This document shows, piece by piece, positions 32,134 through 41,158 of a stretch of DNA of 64,000 nucleotides (its first letter is position 1; each line of letters begins with the position of its first letter). The notes under the pieces are model-generated. The model saw only the letters and a program-made list of their open reading frames with translations, was not told the origin of the DNA and made no database searches. The stretch covers positions 62,001 to 126,000 of the forward strand of contig NZ_JAQSIO010000002.1 of the NCBI RefSeq assembly GCF_028649455.1. The letters run 5' to 3'. Made by a program: the position numbers and the translations under genes. This stretch comes from Curvibacter microcysteis (lineage in GTDB: Bacteria; Pseudomonadota; Gammaproteobacteria; Burkholderiales; Burkholderiaceae_C).

Positions 32134-33024
32134 ATGGTCCGCATCGAACTGGCCATCGCGCTGAACTACATGGTGTCCGCACCGGGCGCCGACTTCATCT
32201 TCAACATCCAGGCTGCCCATACCCGCCGTCAGTGGGTGGTGCATGAGCAACTGGGCATCAGCCAGCCGGTGCCCCTGCTGATGCACACCGACCCCGCCAC
32301 CCAGGCGCGCAGCCTGCGCCTGAGCGCTGCGGCCGGGGCGCTGAGCGTGCAGTACCGCGCCACCCTGGACCTGGACCACCTGATCGCGCCGGGCGCGAGC
32401 ATCCCGGAAATCCCGGTCTCACAGTTGCCGCCCGAGGTGCTGACTTACCTGTACCCCAGCCGCTACTGCCAGTCCGACCAGCTCAATGCGTTGGCCATGG
32501 CTGAATTTGGCTCGCTGCGTCAGGGCTACTTCCGCGTGCAGGCGATCCAGGAGTGGGTGCAGCGCCGCGTGGCCTTCACGCCGCGCAGCAGCAATTCGAC
32601 CACCTCGGCCATGGAGACCCTGGCCGACGGCGCGGGCGTCTGCCGCGACTTTGCCCACTTGATGATCGCGCTGTGCCGGGCCATCAACATCCCGGCGCGT
32701 TTCACCACGGGCATCGACTACGGTGCCGATCCGTCCTTGGGGCCGACCGACTTCCATGCCTATGTGGAGGTCTACCTGGGCCACCGCTGGTACATCTTCG
32801 ACCCGTCGGGCACGGCCATTCCCATGGGCTTTGTGCGCATTGGCACGGGGCATGATGCGGCGGACGCCTCGTTCGCCACCATCTTTGGCCCGGTCTCGTC
32901 GGAGCCGCCGCGCATCGAGATCGCCGCCGTGCTCAGCGCCCACCCGGGCGCCGTGTTGCCTTACCGCCGCACCGAAGGGGTGAGCACCGACGGGGGCCTG
33001 GTGGCGGGCGCCTGGGTCAACTGA
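32134..33024 (+). CDS. Transglutaminase-like cysteine peptidase family protein
   Basis: 296 residues. An N-terminal beta domain (residues 1-95, with VSAPGADFIFNIQAAHT) precedes the transglutaminase core. The catalytic triad is readable: C170 in GAGVCRDFAHLMIALCRA, H208 in TDFHAYVEVYL and D223 in WYIFDPSGT. The PARFTTGIDYG strand is also typical. Family members are often encoded with circularly permuted ATP-grasp and alpha-E proteins, which are absent here, so this is a stand-alone copy. No signal peptide, so it is cytoplasmic. Function unknown beyond likely peptidase or amidase chemistry. A GC hairpin without a T tract lies just after it (33041-33061). Confidence 0.85.
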   Translation: MVRIELAIALNYMVSAPGADFIFNIQAAHTRRQWVVHEQLGISQPVPLLMHTDPATQARSLRLSAAAGALSVQYRATLDLDHLIAPGASIPEIPVSQLPPEVLTYLYPSRYCQSDQLNALAMAEFGSLRQGYFRVQAIQEWVQRRVAFTPRSSNSTTSAMETLADGAGVCRDFAHLMIALCRAINIPARFTTGIDYGADPSLGPTDFHAYVEVYLGHRWYIFDPSGTAIPMGFVRIGTGHDAADASFATIFGPVSSEPPRIEIAAVLSAHPGAVLPYRRTEGVSTDGGLVAGAWVN

Positions 33025-33103
33025 GGCGCCAGGCCCGAAACCCCGGGCTTGCAACCCGGGGCCTGAACGCCCTGAACTGAGGCGAGGCCGTCGCCGCGCG
33101 GCC

Positions 33104-33538
33104 TCAGCCCACGCGGTACAGCGGCGTCCAGGGTTCGAGCACGGGCGTGAAAGCCAGCATGAACCCGCCCAGGTTGATCAGCACCGTCAACCAAAAGCTG
33201 CGCCGGAACTGCACCTTGGCCGACTTGTGGCGCAGCACTTCTTGCGCCAGCACCCCACCGGGCCAACCGCAGGCCAGGCCCAGCCACAGCAAACGGCTTT
33301 CGCTGGTGCGCCACTGCCCGCTCTGGGCGGCTGCCTTGTCGCCCATGTAGGCCAAATAGCAGAAGGTGCTCATCAGCGCATACACCAGCCCGACGGCCCA
33401 AGGCACTTCCCAGCGCAGGCTGGCGGCCACGTACAGCGCGATACCGGCTGACAGCGAGGCCAGGCTGGCGGTTCGCCAGCGCGGTCGATTCGGCCGGCGC
33501 GGGCGTTGGGGCGGCCGGCCACCGGCGCGGCGCGGCAT
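33104..33538 (-). CDS. DUF1294 membrane protein
   Basis: 144 residues from the ATG at 33538; a longer frame to 33685 adds a proline-rich leader that nearly meets the divergent gene and is less likely. The basic start (MPRRAGGRPPQRPRRP) leads to helices at about 25-45, 50-68 and 115-135. The DUF1294 core is clear: CYLAYMGDKAAAQSGQWRTSE, LLWLGLACGWPGGVLAQEVLRHKSAKVQFRRSFWL. Many relatives carry an N-terminal cold-shock domain; this one does not. Function unknown; inner-membrane location expected. Confidence 0.8.
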   Translation of the reverse strand: MPRRAGGRPPQRPRRPNRPRWRTASLASLSAGIALYVAASLRWEVPWAVGLVYALMSTFCYLAYMGDKAAAQSGQWRTSESRLLWLGLACGWPGGVLAQEVLRHKSAKVQFRRSFWLTVLINLGGFMLAFTPVLEPWTPLYRVG

Positions 33539-33699
33539 CGATGGGTGCGGGCTGGCGGCGTGGCGCTGGGGTGCGGTGGGGCGGGCAGGGCGGTTCACGT
33601 GGGGTGCGGGCTGAGGTGATGGCGCGATGGTAAGCGTGCCAGCCGGGCCCAGGCCCGCTACAGTGGCAGCACCCTTGATTTTCACGAGCCCATCCCGCC

Positions 33700-34794
33700 A
33701 TGCCTTACAGCCAGACCCTGTCGCGTCACTTCTCGCTCACCTATGCCCAGGCGCGCACCCAGTTCCTGGCGGCGGCCGAGGGGCGCGGGGCGTTGCAGTC
33801 CTGGGTGCACCCGCAGCAGCTGGGGGCCTCGGGCGAGGTCTTGGCCATGGACGTGCTGCGCTTGGGGCCGGCTTCGGCTCAGCGTCTGTTGGTGGTCACC
33901 TCTGGGTTGCATGGTGTCGAGGGCTTTTGCGGTTCGGGCTGCCAGCTGGCGCTGCTGCACGACAGCGACTTGCTGGCCCGGGCCGAGCGCGCCGGCGTGG
34001 CCTTGCTGCTGGTGCACGCGGTCAATCCCTATGGGTTCTCGCACCGCTGCCGGGTCAACGAAGACGGCATCGACCTGAACCGCAACTTCCTGGATTTCAG
34101 CCAACCGCTGCCAGTCAATGCCGGCTATGCCGAGCTGCACCCCCACCTGCTGCCCGAAGCCTGGCCCCCGTCGCTGGCCCAGGAGGAGGCCCTGGCCTTG
34201 GCCGAGGTGCGCCTGGGCTCTGCCGGCTGGCGCGACGCCTTGTCCAGCGGCCAAAGCAGCCACCCTGACGGGGTGTTCTATTCGGGCCTGGGCCCGGCCT
34301 GGAGCAACACCACATTGCGCCAGGTGCTGCGCGAGCACGGGGCGGGCTGCGACCAAGTGGGCTGGATCGATGTGCACACCGGCCTGGGCCCGGAGGGCCA
34401 TGGCGAAAAGATCTTTGCCGGGCGCAACCAGGCCGCCGACCTGGCGCGGGCTCGCGCTTGCTGGGGGGCGGATGTGTTCTCCCCTTTTGAGGGCGACTCC
34501 TGCACGACGGTGGTGCGCGGCAGCGCGGCGCAAATCCTGGACCAGGAATGCCCCCAGGCGCTGCCCTTGTCGCTGGGCCTGGAGTTTGGCACCCGGCCAT
34601 TCGACGAGGTGCTGTGGGCCATGCGCCTGGACCAGTGGCTCAACCGCCACCCCGACGCGCCGGCCAGCGAGCGCGAAGCTGGGCGCCAACGCGTGCGCTC
34701 GGCTTTTTACATCGACACGCCCGAATGGCGCGGCATGGTCACTGGCCAGACCCGGGTGGCGGTCTTGCAGGCCTTGGCCGCCTTGGCGCTGTGA
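33700..34794 (+). CDS. DUF2817 zinc carboxypeptidase-like (M14-type) protein
   Basis: 364 residues. The metallopeptidase pattern is visible: HGVE with H71 and E74 as the HxxE zinc site in VTSGLHGVEGFCGSG; VNPYGFSHRCRVNEDGIDLNRNF, which carries the substrate-binding Asn-Arg pair (DLNRNF) of M14 peptidases; and GWIDVHTGLG, providing a third zinc histidine. LGLEFGT near the end holds a candidate catalytic glutamate. No signal peptide, so it is cytoplasmic. Substrate unknown; relatives act on small peptides or N-acylated amino acids. Divergent from the DUF1294 gene and convergent with nth (6-base gap). Confidence 0.82.
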   Translation: MPYSQTLSRHFSLTYAQARTQFLAAAEGRGALQSWVHPQQLGASGEVLAMDVLRLGPASAQRLLVVTSGLHGVEGFCGSGCQLALLHDSDLLARAERAGVALLLVHAVNPYGFSHRCRVNEDGIDLNRNFLDFSQPLPVNAGYAELHPHLLPEAWPPSLAQEEALALAEVRLGSAGWRDALSSGQSSHPDGVFYSGLGPAWSNTTLRQVLREHGAGCDQVGWIDVHTGLGPEGHGEKIFAGRNQAADLARARACWGADVFSPFEGDSCTTVVRGSAAQILDQECPQALPLSLGLEFGTRPFDEVLWAMRLDQWLNRHPDAPASEREAGRQRVRSAFYIDTPEWRGMVTGQTRVAVLQALAALAL

Positions 34795-34800
34795 GGCGGT

Positions 34801-35439
34801 TCAGGGCGCGGGCGTCTTGCCCTTGAAATCGCACCAGGTCGCCACACTGCATTGCCAGCACTGCGGCTTGCGCGCCTGGCACACATAGCGCCCGTGCAGG
34901 ATCAGCCAGTGGTGTGAGTCCACGGCATAGGCCGCTGGCACGCGCTTGATCAGTTGCAGCTCCACCGCCAGCGGGTTCTTGCCGGGCGCCAGGCCGGTGC
35001 GGTTGCTGACGCGGAAGATGTGCGTGTCCACCGCCATGGTGGGCTGGCCAAAGGCCACGTTGAGCACCACATTGGCGGTCTTGCGCCCCACGCCGGGCAG
35101 GGCCTCCAGCGCCTCGCGCGTGCGTGGCACCTGGCTGTTGTGCTGCTCCACCAGGATGCGGCAGGTCTCCAGCAGGTGGCGCGCCTTGCTGCGGTACAGG
35201 CCAATGGTCTTGATGTGCTCCTCCAGGCCTTCCAGCCCGAGGTCCAGGATTTTTTGCGGGGTGCCCGCCACCGGGAACAGGCGGCGGGTGGCCTTGTTCA
35301 CGCCCACATCGGTGGCCTGGGCGGACAACAGCACGGCCGCCAGCAGCTCGAACACCGTGGTGTATTCGAGCTCGGTGTTGGGCATCGGGTTGGCTGCCTT
35401 GAGGGTGGCGAAAAAGGGTTCGATGTCGGATTTTTTCAT
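34801..35439 (-). CDS. nth: Endonuclease III
   Basis: 212 residues, normal length for Nth. The helix-hairpin-helix LPGVGRKTANVVLN includes catalytic K120; the catalytic aspartate is D138 in AVDTHIFRVSNR. The C-terminal [4Fe-4S] loop has C187, C194, C197 and C203 in the C-X6-C-X2-C-X5-C spacing. It excises oxidised pyrimidines from DNA and nicks the abasic site by beta-elimination in base excision repair. Downstream of the HDOD gene direction-wise is unrelated: the HDOD gene begins further right on the same strand, with 88 bases between that gene's stop and this start. Confidence 0.95.
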   Translation of the reverse strand: MKKSDIEPFFATLKAANPMPNTELEYTTVFELLAAVLLSAQATDVGVNKATRRLFPVAGTPQKILDLGLEGLEEHIKTIGLYRSKARHLLETCRILVEQHNSQVPRTREALEALPGVGRKTANVVLNVAFGQPTMAVDTHIFRVSNRTGLAPGKNPLAVELQLIKRVPAAYAVDSHHWLILHGRYVCQARKPQCWQCSVATWCDFKGKTPAP

Positions 35440-35527
35440 GCGGGGTGCGGCACTGGGGCAGGGTGGGTGGCCGCATTGTGGCTTGGAATGGCGCCCGCCG
35501 TCGCGCCGCCCCCGCGCGCCCCTGGCC

Positions 35528-36355
35528 TCAGTGCAGCACGCTCATGTCGATGAACGAGTCCACCGCAGGCAGGTGCTCGGCCATCCAGACCGGGTCCAGC
35601 TGCAAGGCCACCATCACGTCATGGGGCAAGGCCTCGATCGCCTCCCGGATGGCGGTGGTGTCGCCCGCTTTCGGCGCGGTCTCGGCCAACAGTTCCGCCA
35701 GGTGCAGCAAGCCGCCCAGGCGGCAGAAGGGGCGGGCTGCCATGGGGTCGGAGGCATGGTCCAGGCCATCGCTGATCAGGGTGGGGAAGTTCCAGCGCCG
35801 GGCCATTTCTGCGCTGACTTGGCTTTCAGTGAAGCCCAGCAGCAGGTTTTCACGCTCCCAGCGCCCGCCAGGCAGGTGGGGTTGGCGTTCGATTTCCGTC
35901 AGGGCCTGGGGCAGGCGCTGGCCAATGACCAGCTCTCCCAGGCGCAGCATCATGCCCGCCAGCCAGGCGGCCTGCGGGTCCACCTCCAGACGCCGTGCCA
36001 GCCAGTCGGCATAGCCGGCGCACGCCATGCTTTGTTCCCAGAATTCCTTCCGATCCAGGCCCGAGATGACGGGGAAGGCCCCATTGAGACAGGCCGACAG
36101 CGCGAGGGTGCGGACCTGGCCCAGGCCGGTCATGAGGATGGCGTCGTCCAGGCTGGCCACGGTGCGCGGCAGGCCAAAGCGGGCACAGTTGGCCAAGCGG
36201 ATCAGCTTCACGGTCAGGGCGGGATCACGCGCCAAGATGTCACGCACGGTGCGCGGCGAGCTGTCTTCATCGTGCAGGGTTCGGATCAAGGTTTGCGCCA
36301 CCTCAGGCATGGTGGGCAATTGAGCGTTCTGGAAAAACTCGGCAAGCTGGGGCAT
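35528..36355 (-). CDS. HDOD-domain signalling protein
   Basis: 275 residues. The HDOD domain covers about residues 10-205: LPTMPEVAQTLIRTLHDEDSS, LARDPALTVKLIRLANCARFGLPRTVASLDDAILMTGLGQVRTLAL and the central AGYADWLARRLEVDP region, where the HD pair of true phosphohydrolases is replaced. HDOD proteins are regulatory, often linked to cyclic-di-GMP, motility or stress. No GGDEF or EAL domain is fused. The upstream gap of 289 bp (36356-36644) is AT-rich near 36400-36480 and shared with the divergent aminotransferase gene, so promoters for both probably lie there. Confidence 0.85.
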   Translation of the reverse strand: MPQLAEFFQNAQLPTMPEVAQTLIRTLHDEDSSPRTVRDILARDPALTVKLIRLANCARFGLPRTVASLDDAILMTGLGQVRTLALSACLNGAFPVISGLDRKEFWEQSMACAGYADWLARRLEVDPQAAWLAGMMLRLGELVIGQRLPQALTEIERQPHLPGGRWERENLLLGFTESQVSAEMARRWNFPTLISDGLDHASDPMAARPFCRLGGLLHLAELLAETAPKAGDTTAIREAIEALPHDVMVALQLDPVWMAEHLPAVDSFIDMSVLH

Positions 36356-36644
36356 GGGCGGCTCCTTGGAACAGAGGGGTTGGAGGTCTCTGTTATGCCG
36401 CTGATTGGCCTGTTTGTATATAGATGTTTTGCCGATTAAATGATTGTTTCAGTGATAAAAACGATTGCCATATCAAAACAAGCCGCAGGAATGCGGTGAT
36501 CTTTGGGGCGGGGACGCCTCACTTTTCCAGTCCACCCAGCGCCCTCGCTGCCCGCGTTGAGGGGGAGCGCCTGAGCCGTTGGCGGGACCAACCCGAAGGG
36601 GGTGCGAATTAGCGACAATGGCGGACAGAAAGTGAGAACGTGCC

Positions 36645-37841
36645 ATGCCTTTGCAATTCGCTGACCGACTGAACAACGTTGAAACCTCCGCCATCCGCGA
36701 ACTCTTCAAGCTGCTGGGCAAGCCCGGCATCATCAGCTTTGCCGGGGGCTTTCCCGACAGTGCCATGTTCGACGTGGACGGCATTCGGGAAGCCGTCAAC
36801 GCGGCGCTGACCGAAGAAGCCGGCGGTGCCCTGCAGTACGGGGCCACCGAGGGCTACAACCCCCTGCGCGAACAACTGGCCCAGTTCATGACCCACAAGG
36901 GCGCCCAGGACGTGGCCGCCGACAAGCTGATCGTCACCACCGGCAGCCAGCAAGGCCTGGACTTGCTGGGCAAGACCTTGATCAGCCCGGGCGACAAGGT
37001 GATCGTCGAAGGCCCGACCTTCCTGGCCACCATCCAGTGTTTCCGCCTGTATGGCGCCGAGCTGATCAGCGCCCCGGTCGACGGCGACGGCGTGAAGGTC
37101 GATGAGCTCGAAAAGCTGATCGCCGAGCACAAGCCCAAGTTTGTTTACCTGATCCCCACCTTTGGCAACCCCAGCGGTGCCATGCTGACCCAGGCGCGGC
37201 GCCAGAAGGTGCTGGAGCTGGCCGTCAAGTACCAAACCCTGGTGGTCGAAGACGACCCCTACGGCGACCTGTACTTTGGCGAGGCCCCGCCGCCCAGCCT
37301 GCTCAACCTCAGCGCCAGTGTGCCGGGCAGCCGTGAGTTGCTGGCGCACTGCGGCTCGCTGAGCAAGGTGCTGTCGCCGGGCCTGCGCGTAGGCTGGATG
37401 ATCGCCCCGCCCGAGCTGCTGGCCAAGGCCACCATGTGCAAGCAATTCAGCGACGCCCACACCAGCACTTTTGCGCAGGCCACGGCCGCCCAGTACCTGA
37501 AGGCGGGCCGCATGCCGGCCACGCTGGCCCATGTTCGTGCCGTCTATGCCGAGCGCGCCCAGGCCATGGGCGACGCGCTGCGCAGCGATCTGGGGGACGC
37601 TATTGAGTTCGTGCAGCCGCAAGGCGGCTTGTTCGTGTGGGCCCGCCTGACCGGTGCCGGCGGCAAGTTGGCCGATGGCAACGAGCTGGCCAAGCGCGCG
37701 ATCGAAAAGGGCGTGGCCTTTGTACCGGGCACCCCCTTCTTCTGCGCCAACCCGGACCATGCCACGCTGCGCCTGAGCTTTGCCACCGCCGATGTGGCCA
37801 AGATCCGCGAAGGCGTGGCGCGCCTGGCCCAGGCGCTGTAA
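36645..37841 (+). CDS. PLP-dependent aminotransferase, class I (2-aminoadipate/MocR-like)
   Basis: 398 residues, fold type I. The Schiff-base lysine is K241 in CGSLSKVLSPGLRVGWM. Other marks: ISFAGGFPDSAMF near the start, LQYGATEGYNPLREQLAQF, TTGSQQGLDLLGKTL (cofactor phosphate region), PTFGNPSGAML and EDDPYGDLYF (aspartate and tyrosine contacts with PLP). This set is characteristic of the LysN/2-aminoadipate transaminase group and of MocR effector domains; there is no DNA-binding domain. Substrate range is usually broad (2-oxoadipate, aromatic and branched amino acids). A terminator follows directly. Confidence 0.88.
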   Translation: MPLQFADRLNNVETSAIRELFKLLGKPGIISFAGGFPDSAMFDVDGIREAVNAALTEEAGGALQYGATEGYNPLREQLAQFMTHKGAQDVAADKLIVTTGSQQGLDLLGKTLISPGDKVIVEGPTFLATIQCFRLYGAELISAPVDGDGVKVDELEKLIAEHKPKFVYLIPTFGNPSGAMLTQARRQKVLELAVKYQTLVVEDDPYGDLYFGEAPPPSLLNLSASVPGSRELLAHCGSLSKVLSPGLRVGWMIAPPELLAKATMCKQFSDAHTSTFAQATAAQYLKAGRMPATLAHVRAVYAERAQAMGDALRSDLGDAIEFVQPQGGLFVWARLTGAGGKLADGNELAKRAIEKGVAFVPGTPFFCANPDHATLRLSFATADVAKIREGVARLAQAL

Positions 37842-37854
37842 ACCGCTTCACCGC

Positions 37855-37875
37855 AGGGCCTTCGGGCCCTTTTTT
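37855..37875 (+). terminator. Rho-independent terminator after the aminotransferase
   Basis: AGGGCC (37855-37860), loop TTCG, GGCCCT (37865-37870), then a T tract. The UUCG loop makes the hairpin especially stable. Confidence 0.88.
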
Positions 37876-37901
37876 GTTCCCCATTTCTGGCAGGAGACGC
37901 C

Positions 37902-38906
37902 ATGCAGTACCGTTGTTTGGGCAAGAGCCCCTTGCAAGTATCAGCCTTGTGCCTGGGCACCATGATGTTTGGTGACCAGACAGGTCTGGACGAGGCCCGT
38001 GCCATCGTGGCGCGGGCACGGGAGCAGGGCGTCAACTACATCGACACCGCCGACGTCTACACCTCGGGCGCCTCCGAGACCCTGGTCGGCCAAATCCTGC
38101 AGGGCCAGCGCCACGATTGGGTGCTGGCCACCAAGCTGGGCAACAAGATGTCGGAGCGGGTCAATGAAAGCCATTACTCGCGCAGCTGGATGCTGCGTGA
38201 GGTGGAGGCCAGTCTGCAGCGCCTGCAGACGGACTTTGTGGACATTCTTTACCTGCACCGTGACTTCAACGGCATGGACCTGGAAGAGCCGCTGCGCGCC
38301 CTCGACCAGCTGCTGCGCCAGGGCAAGATCCGTTACTGGGGCGTGTCGAACTTCCGCGGCTGGCGCATCGCTGAAGTGATGCGCGTGGCCGGTCAACTGG
38401 GCATGCCAGGCCCGGTGGTCTGCCAGCCTTATTACAACCTGCTCAACCGCATGCCGGAGGTCGAGGTCCTGCCGGCCTGCGCCCACTACGGCATTGGCGT
38501 CACGCCTTACAGCCCGGTGGCGCGCGGCGTGCTGACGGGCAAATACCTGCCCGGCCAGGCGCCTGCCGAGGGCAGCCGGGCCGCCCGTGGGGACAAGCGC
38601 ATCGCCGAGACCGAGTTCCGCGAAGAGTCGCTGCGGATCGCGCAGCAGCTCAAAGCCCACGCCGAGGCGCGGGGCTGCACCTTGGCCCAATGGGCCACCG
38701 CCTGGGTGTTGGCCAACCGCGCGGTCAGCTCGGTGATTGCCGGTCCGCGCACTTTGCAGCAGTGGGAGGATTACCGACCCGCGCTCGACGTGGTGATCAC
38801 CCCCGAGGACGAGGCTTTGGTGAACAGCCTGGTGGCCCCGGGCCACCCCTCCACGCCCGGCTACACCGACCCGGCTTACCCGCTCAACGGACGCTTGCCG
38901 CGCTGA
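37902..38906 (+). CDS. Aldo/keto reductase
   Basis: 334 residues, TIM barrel. Catalytic tetrad: D and Y in FIDTADVYTSGASE-like segment (NYIDTADVYTSG), K in VLATKLGNK, and H in ILYLHRDF. The IRYWGVSNF strand is the family signature and the C-terminal VIAGPRTLQQWEDYRPAL forms the NADP(H)-binding end. It belongs to the YajO/Tas-like group that reduces aldehydes, ketones or protein-derived carbonyls. An AGGAGA ribosome-binding site precedes the ATG. Independent unit between terminator and the next small gene; substrate unknown. Confidence 0.9.
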   Translation: MQYRCLGKSPLQVSALCLGTMMFGDQTGLDEARAIVARAREQGVNYIDTADVYTSGASETLVGQILQGQRHDWVLATKLGNKMSERVNESHYSRSWMLREVEASLQRLQTDFVDILYLHRDFNGMDLEEPLRALDQLLRQGKIRYWGVSNFRGWRIAEVMRVAGQLGMPGPVVCQPYYNLLNRMPEVEVLPACAHYGIGVTPYSPVARGVLTGKYLPGQAPAEGSRAARGDKRIAETEFREESLRIAQQLKAHAEARGCTLAQWATAWVLANRAVSSVIAGPRTLQQWEDYRPALDVVITPEDEALVNSLVAPGHPSTPGYTDPAYPLNGRLPR

Positions 38907-38968
38907 GGGTGTTCGGTGCTGCGGGGGGTGATGCTTGCAAAGCGAGCCTCCATCCCCAATTGGATGGC

Positions 38969-39346
38969 ATGAACACAGCACGAACCGACTTCACTCCGCT
39001 GGCCGTTCTGGCGCAACTGCTGGACCGGCTGGACGCATCCTCCACCTCGGCCGACCCGCTGCAGTACCGCCTGCTGGCCCAGCGCGTGACGCAGCTCCTG
39101 CATGATTTGCAATTCAAGGCCGAGGCCCAGGACGGGCTGCAGGGCCTGCTGCGCAGCAGCCCCGCCCTGACCCTGTTGTACGAAAACCTGCATTACGCCG
39201 AGGCCGGCCTGTGCCGTGCGCCCTTGGCGCAGTCGGTGGCCGCCGAGGTGCAGACCCGGCAGCTGCTGGGCCGCTTGGCCCAGGGCCGTGCGGCCCCTGG
39301 CGCCCACCAGCCCGACGCCAGCCCGGAACCCGGCACGCCCGCATGA
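38969..39346 (+). CDS. Hypothetical protein translationally coupled to trxC
   Basis: 125 residues, mostly helical (for example LAVLAQLLDRLDAS and QYRLLAQRVTQLLHDLQFKAEAQDGLQGLLRSSPALTLLYENLHYAEAGLCRAPLA). I do not recognise the family. No signal peptide or membrane helix. Its stop overlaps the trxC start as ATGA, a strong sign that the frame is translated. It could be a small regulatory or chaperone-like partner, but nothing in the sequence decides this. Confidence 0.6.
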   Translation: MNTARTDFTPLAVLAQLLDRLDASSTSADPLQYRLLAQRVTQLLHDLQFKAEAQDGLQGLLRSSPALTLLYENLHYAEAGLCRAPLAQSVAAEVQTRQLLGRLAQGRAAPGAHQPDASPEPGTPA

Positions 39347-39798
39347 GCACCGTGGACACCCCCGAGGCCCTGCATGTGGTCTGCCCCCATTGCCAGACCA
39401 CCAACCGGGTGCGCGTGGCTCAACTCGGGCAGGCGCCTGACTGTGGCCAATGCAAAAAGCCGTTGTTCAGTGGCCAGTCCCTGGCGCTGGACGATGTCGC
39501 CTTGTTCGACCGCCACCTGAGCCGCAGCCAGCTGCCGCTGTTGGTGGATTTTTGGGCGCCTTGGTGTGGCCCCTGCCGCATGATGGCGCCGGCTTTCGAG
39601 CAGGCAGCCCAGCAGCTGGAGCCCCAGTTCCGCCTGGCCAAGGTCAACACCGAGGCCGTGCCGGCCTTGGGCGCGCGCTTTCAGATCCGCAGCATCCCGA
39701 CCCTGGCCTTGTTGGTCGGTGGCCGGGAGGTGGCGCGTCAGGCCGGCGCCATGGGGGCGGCGGACATCGTGCGCTGGGCCCGGTCGCAGCGCTTTTGA
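39343..39798 (+). CDS. trxC: Thioredoxin TrxC (thioredoxin 2)
   Basis: 151 residues. The N-terminal zinc finger has C14, C17, C34 and C37 (VCPHC and CGQC), which distinguishes TrxC from TrxA. The active site is WCGPC at 74-78, and the cis-proline is in IPTLALL. Cytoplasmic disulfide reductase, linked to oxidative stress in many bacteria. Coupled by ATGA overlap to the small gene upstream. Confidence 0.95.
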   Translation: MSTVDTPEALHVVCPHCQTTNRVRVAQLGQAPDCGQCKKPLFSGQSLALDDVALFDRHLSRSQLPLLVDFWAPWCGPCRMMAPAFEQAAQQLEPQFRLAKVNTEAVPALGARFQIRSIPTLALLVGGREVARQAGAMGAADIVRWARSQRF

Positions 39799-39812
39799 GC
39801 GCTGGCTGAGAC

Positions 39813-41066
39813 TCAGCGCAGGGCCGGCGCGGGCAGCACGCGGAACAACAGCGCGCCCACCAGCAGCATCAGCAGCACGGTCAGGTTGACGGCCTGGTAA
39901 ACCTCCCAACCATGGGCTTGCGCCCAGGTGGCGCTCCAGCCGGTGACCCACTGCATCAGCGCAATGCCCAGGAACATGGCCATGGTGTAGAGCGCCATGG
40001 CGCGCCCCGTGTGCTCGGGCGCGTAGGCGGCGCGCACATCGGCGTACTGCAAGATGATGAAGCCGCAGCCAAAGCCGATCAGCAGGCTGGTCACCACCGT
40101 CAACCCGGCCCAGGGCGACCAGGCACACAGGCCAAACAAGGCGGCCAGTGCCCAGGTGAAGGCCACGATCCAGCGCCGCCGCTGCGCCCCCTGCACGGTC
40201 AGCCGCCCGAACAAGGGCGGTCCAAACAGCCCCACCACCGACACCGCCAAGGCCACATGGCCGCTCTGCACCAGCGAGTAGCCATGCCGGTCCATCAACA
40301 TCGGTCCGAGCCACAGCCCGCGCAAGGTGATGAACGCCGCATAGTTGACCGAGGCCAGGGCCAGGATGCCCGCGGTATGGGGCAGGCGCAGCAGCTGACC
40401 GACGCCCCGCAGGGCCTGCAACACAGAGTCACCCGAGCGCGGCGCGTTCTCCAGCGGCTCGCGCACCCAGATCCAGACCGCCAGGTAGGCCAGGGCGCTG
40501 CCAGCGCCCAGCACGCCAAAGCCGACCCGCCAGGAGCTTTGCTCGATCAACCAGGCCAACGGTGAACCCGTGAGCAGCAGGCCCACGCCCCCCAGACCCA
40601 TGACCAGGCCGGACAAGGACGCAAAGCGGGCGGCCGGAAACTGCCGCGCAATGAACACGGTGCAGACCAGGAAAGCCGGGGCGCAGCCCGCGCCCACCAG
40701 GGCCTGGCCCAGCAGCAACCAGCCATAACCCGGTGCCAGGGCCGAGATCAGCGCCCCGGCCAGGGTCAATGGCCAGGCACACAACAGGGTGCGGCGGATC
40801 CCATACAGGTCAATGCCCACCCCCATGAAGATTTGCAGCGCCCCAAACGCCAGGTGGAAGGTGCCGGCAAACAGGCCCAGTTGGCTGGCCGTCAATCCCA
40901 GGCTTTGCTGCAGCGGAACGGCCATCATGGCCGCCACCGTGCGGAACGCTTGGCTGATGATGAAGCCCAGGCACAGGGCCAGCAGCGTGGCCCACAGCCA
41001 AGAGGGGGACGCAGGCGGGGACGGGGGCGCAGCGCTGAGTGGCTGCCGGGGCAAGGGGGCGGACAT
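39813..41066 (-). CDS. MFS transporter
   Basis: 417 residues from the ATG at 41066 (an alternative start at 41093 adds nine residues). Twelve hydrophobic helices. Motif A-like MGVGIDLYGIRRTLL lies in loop 2-3, and VFIARQFPAARFASLSGLVMGLGGVG covers helix 4-5. The overall pattern is that of metabolite or aromatic-acid/cyanate-type MFS carriers, but no substrate-specific residue set is recognisable. Stands alone, minus strand, convergent with trxC (14 bases between stops). Confidence 0.85.
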   Translation of the reverse strand: MSAPLPRQPLSAAPPSPPASPSWLWATLLALCLGFIISQAFRTVAAMMAVPLQQSLGLTASQLGLFAGTFHLAFGALQIFMGVGIDLYGIRRTLLCAWPLTLAGALISALAPGYGWLLLGQALVGAGCAPAFLVCTVFIARQFPAARFASLSGLVMGLGGVGLLLTGSPLAWLIEQSSWRVGFGVLGAGSALAYLAVWIWVREPLENAPRSGDSVLQALRGVGQLLRLPHTAGILALASVNYAAFITLRGLWLGPMLMDRHGYSLVQSGHVALAVSVVGLFGPPLFGRLTVQGAQRRRWIVAFTWALAALFGLCAWSPWAGLTVVTSLLIGFGCGFIILQYADVRAAYAPEHTGRAMALYTMAMFLGIALMQWVTGWSATWAQAHGWEVYQAVNLTVLLMLLVGALLFRVLPAPALR

Positions 41067-41158
41067 GGCGCCGATTGTGCGGTGGGGCCGCACCGCGCCC
41101 GCGTCGCCTGCGCGGCAGCTCAGTGCAGAACGTGCCAGGCCAAGCCTGCTGGACGCGC

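Noticed and set aside
33041-33061. CCCCGGG/CCCGGGG hairpin after the transglutaminase-like gene
   Set aside because: It would fold, but no T tract follows, so it is not listed as a terminator.
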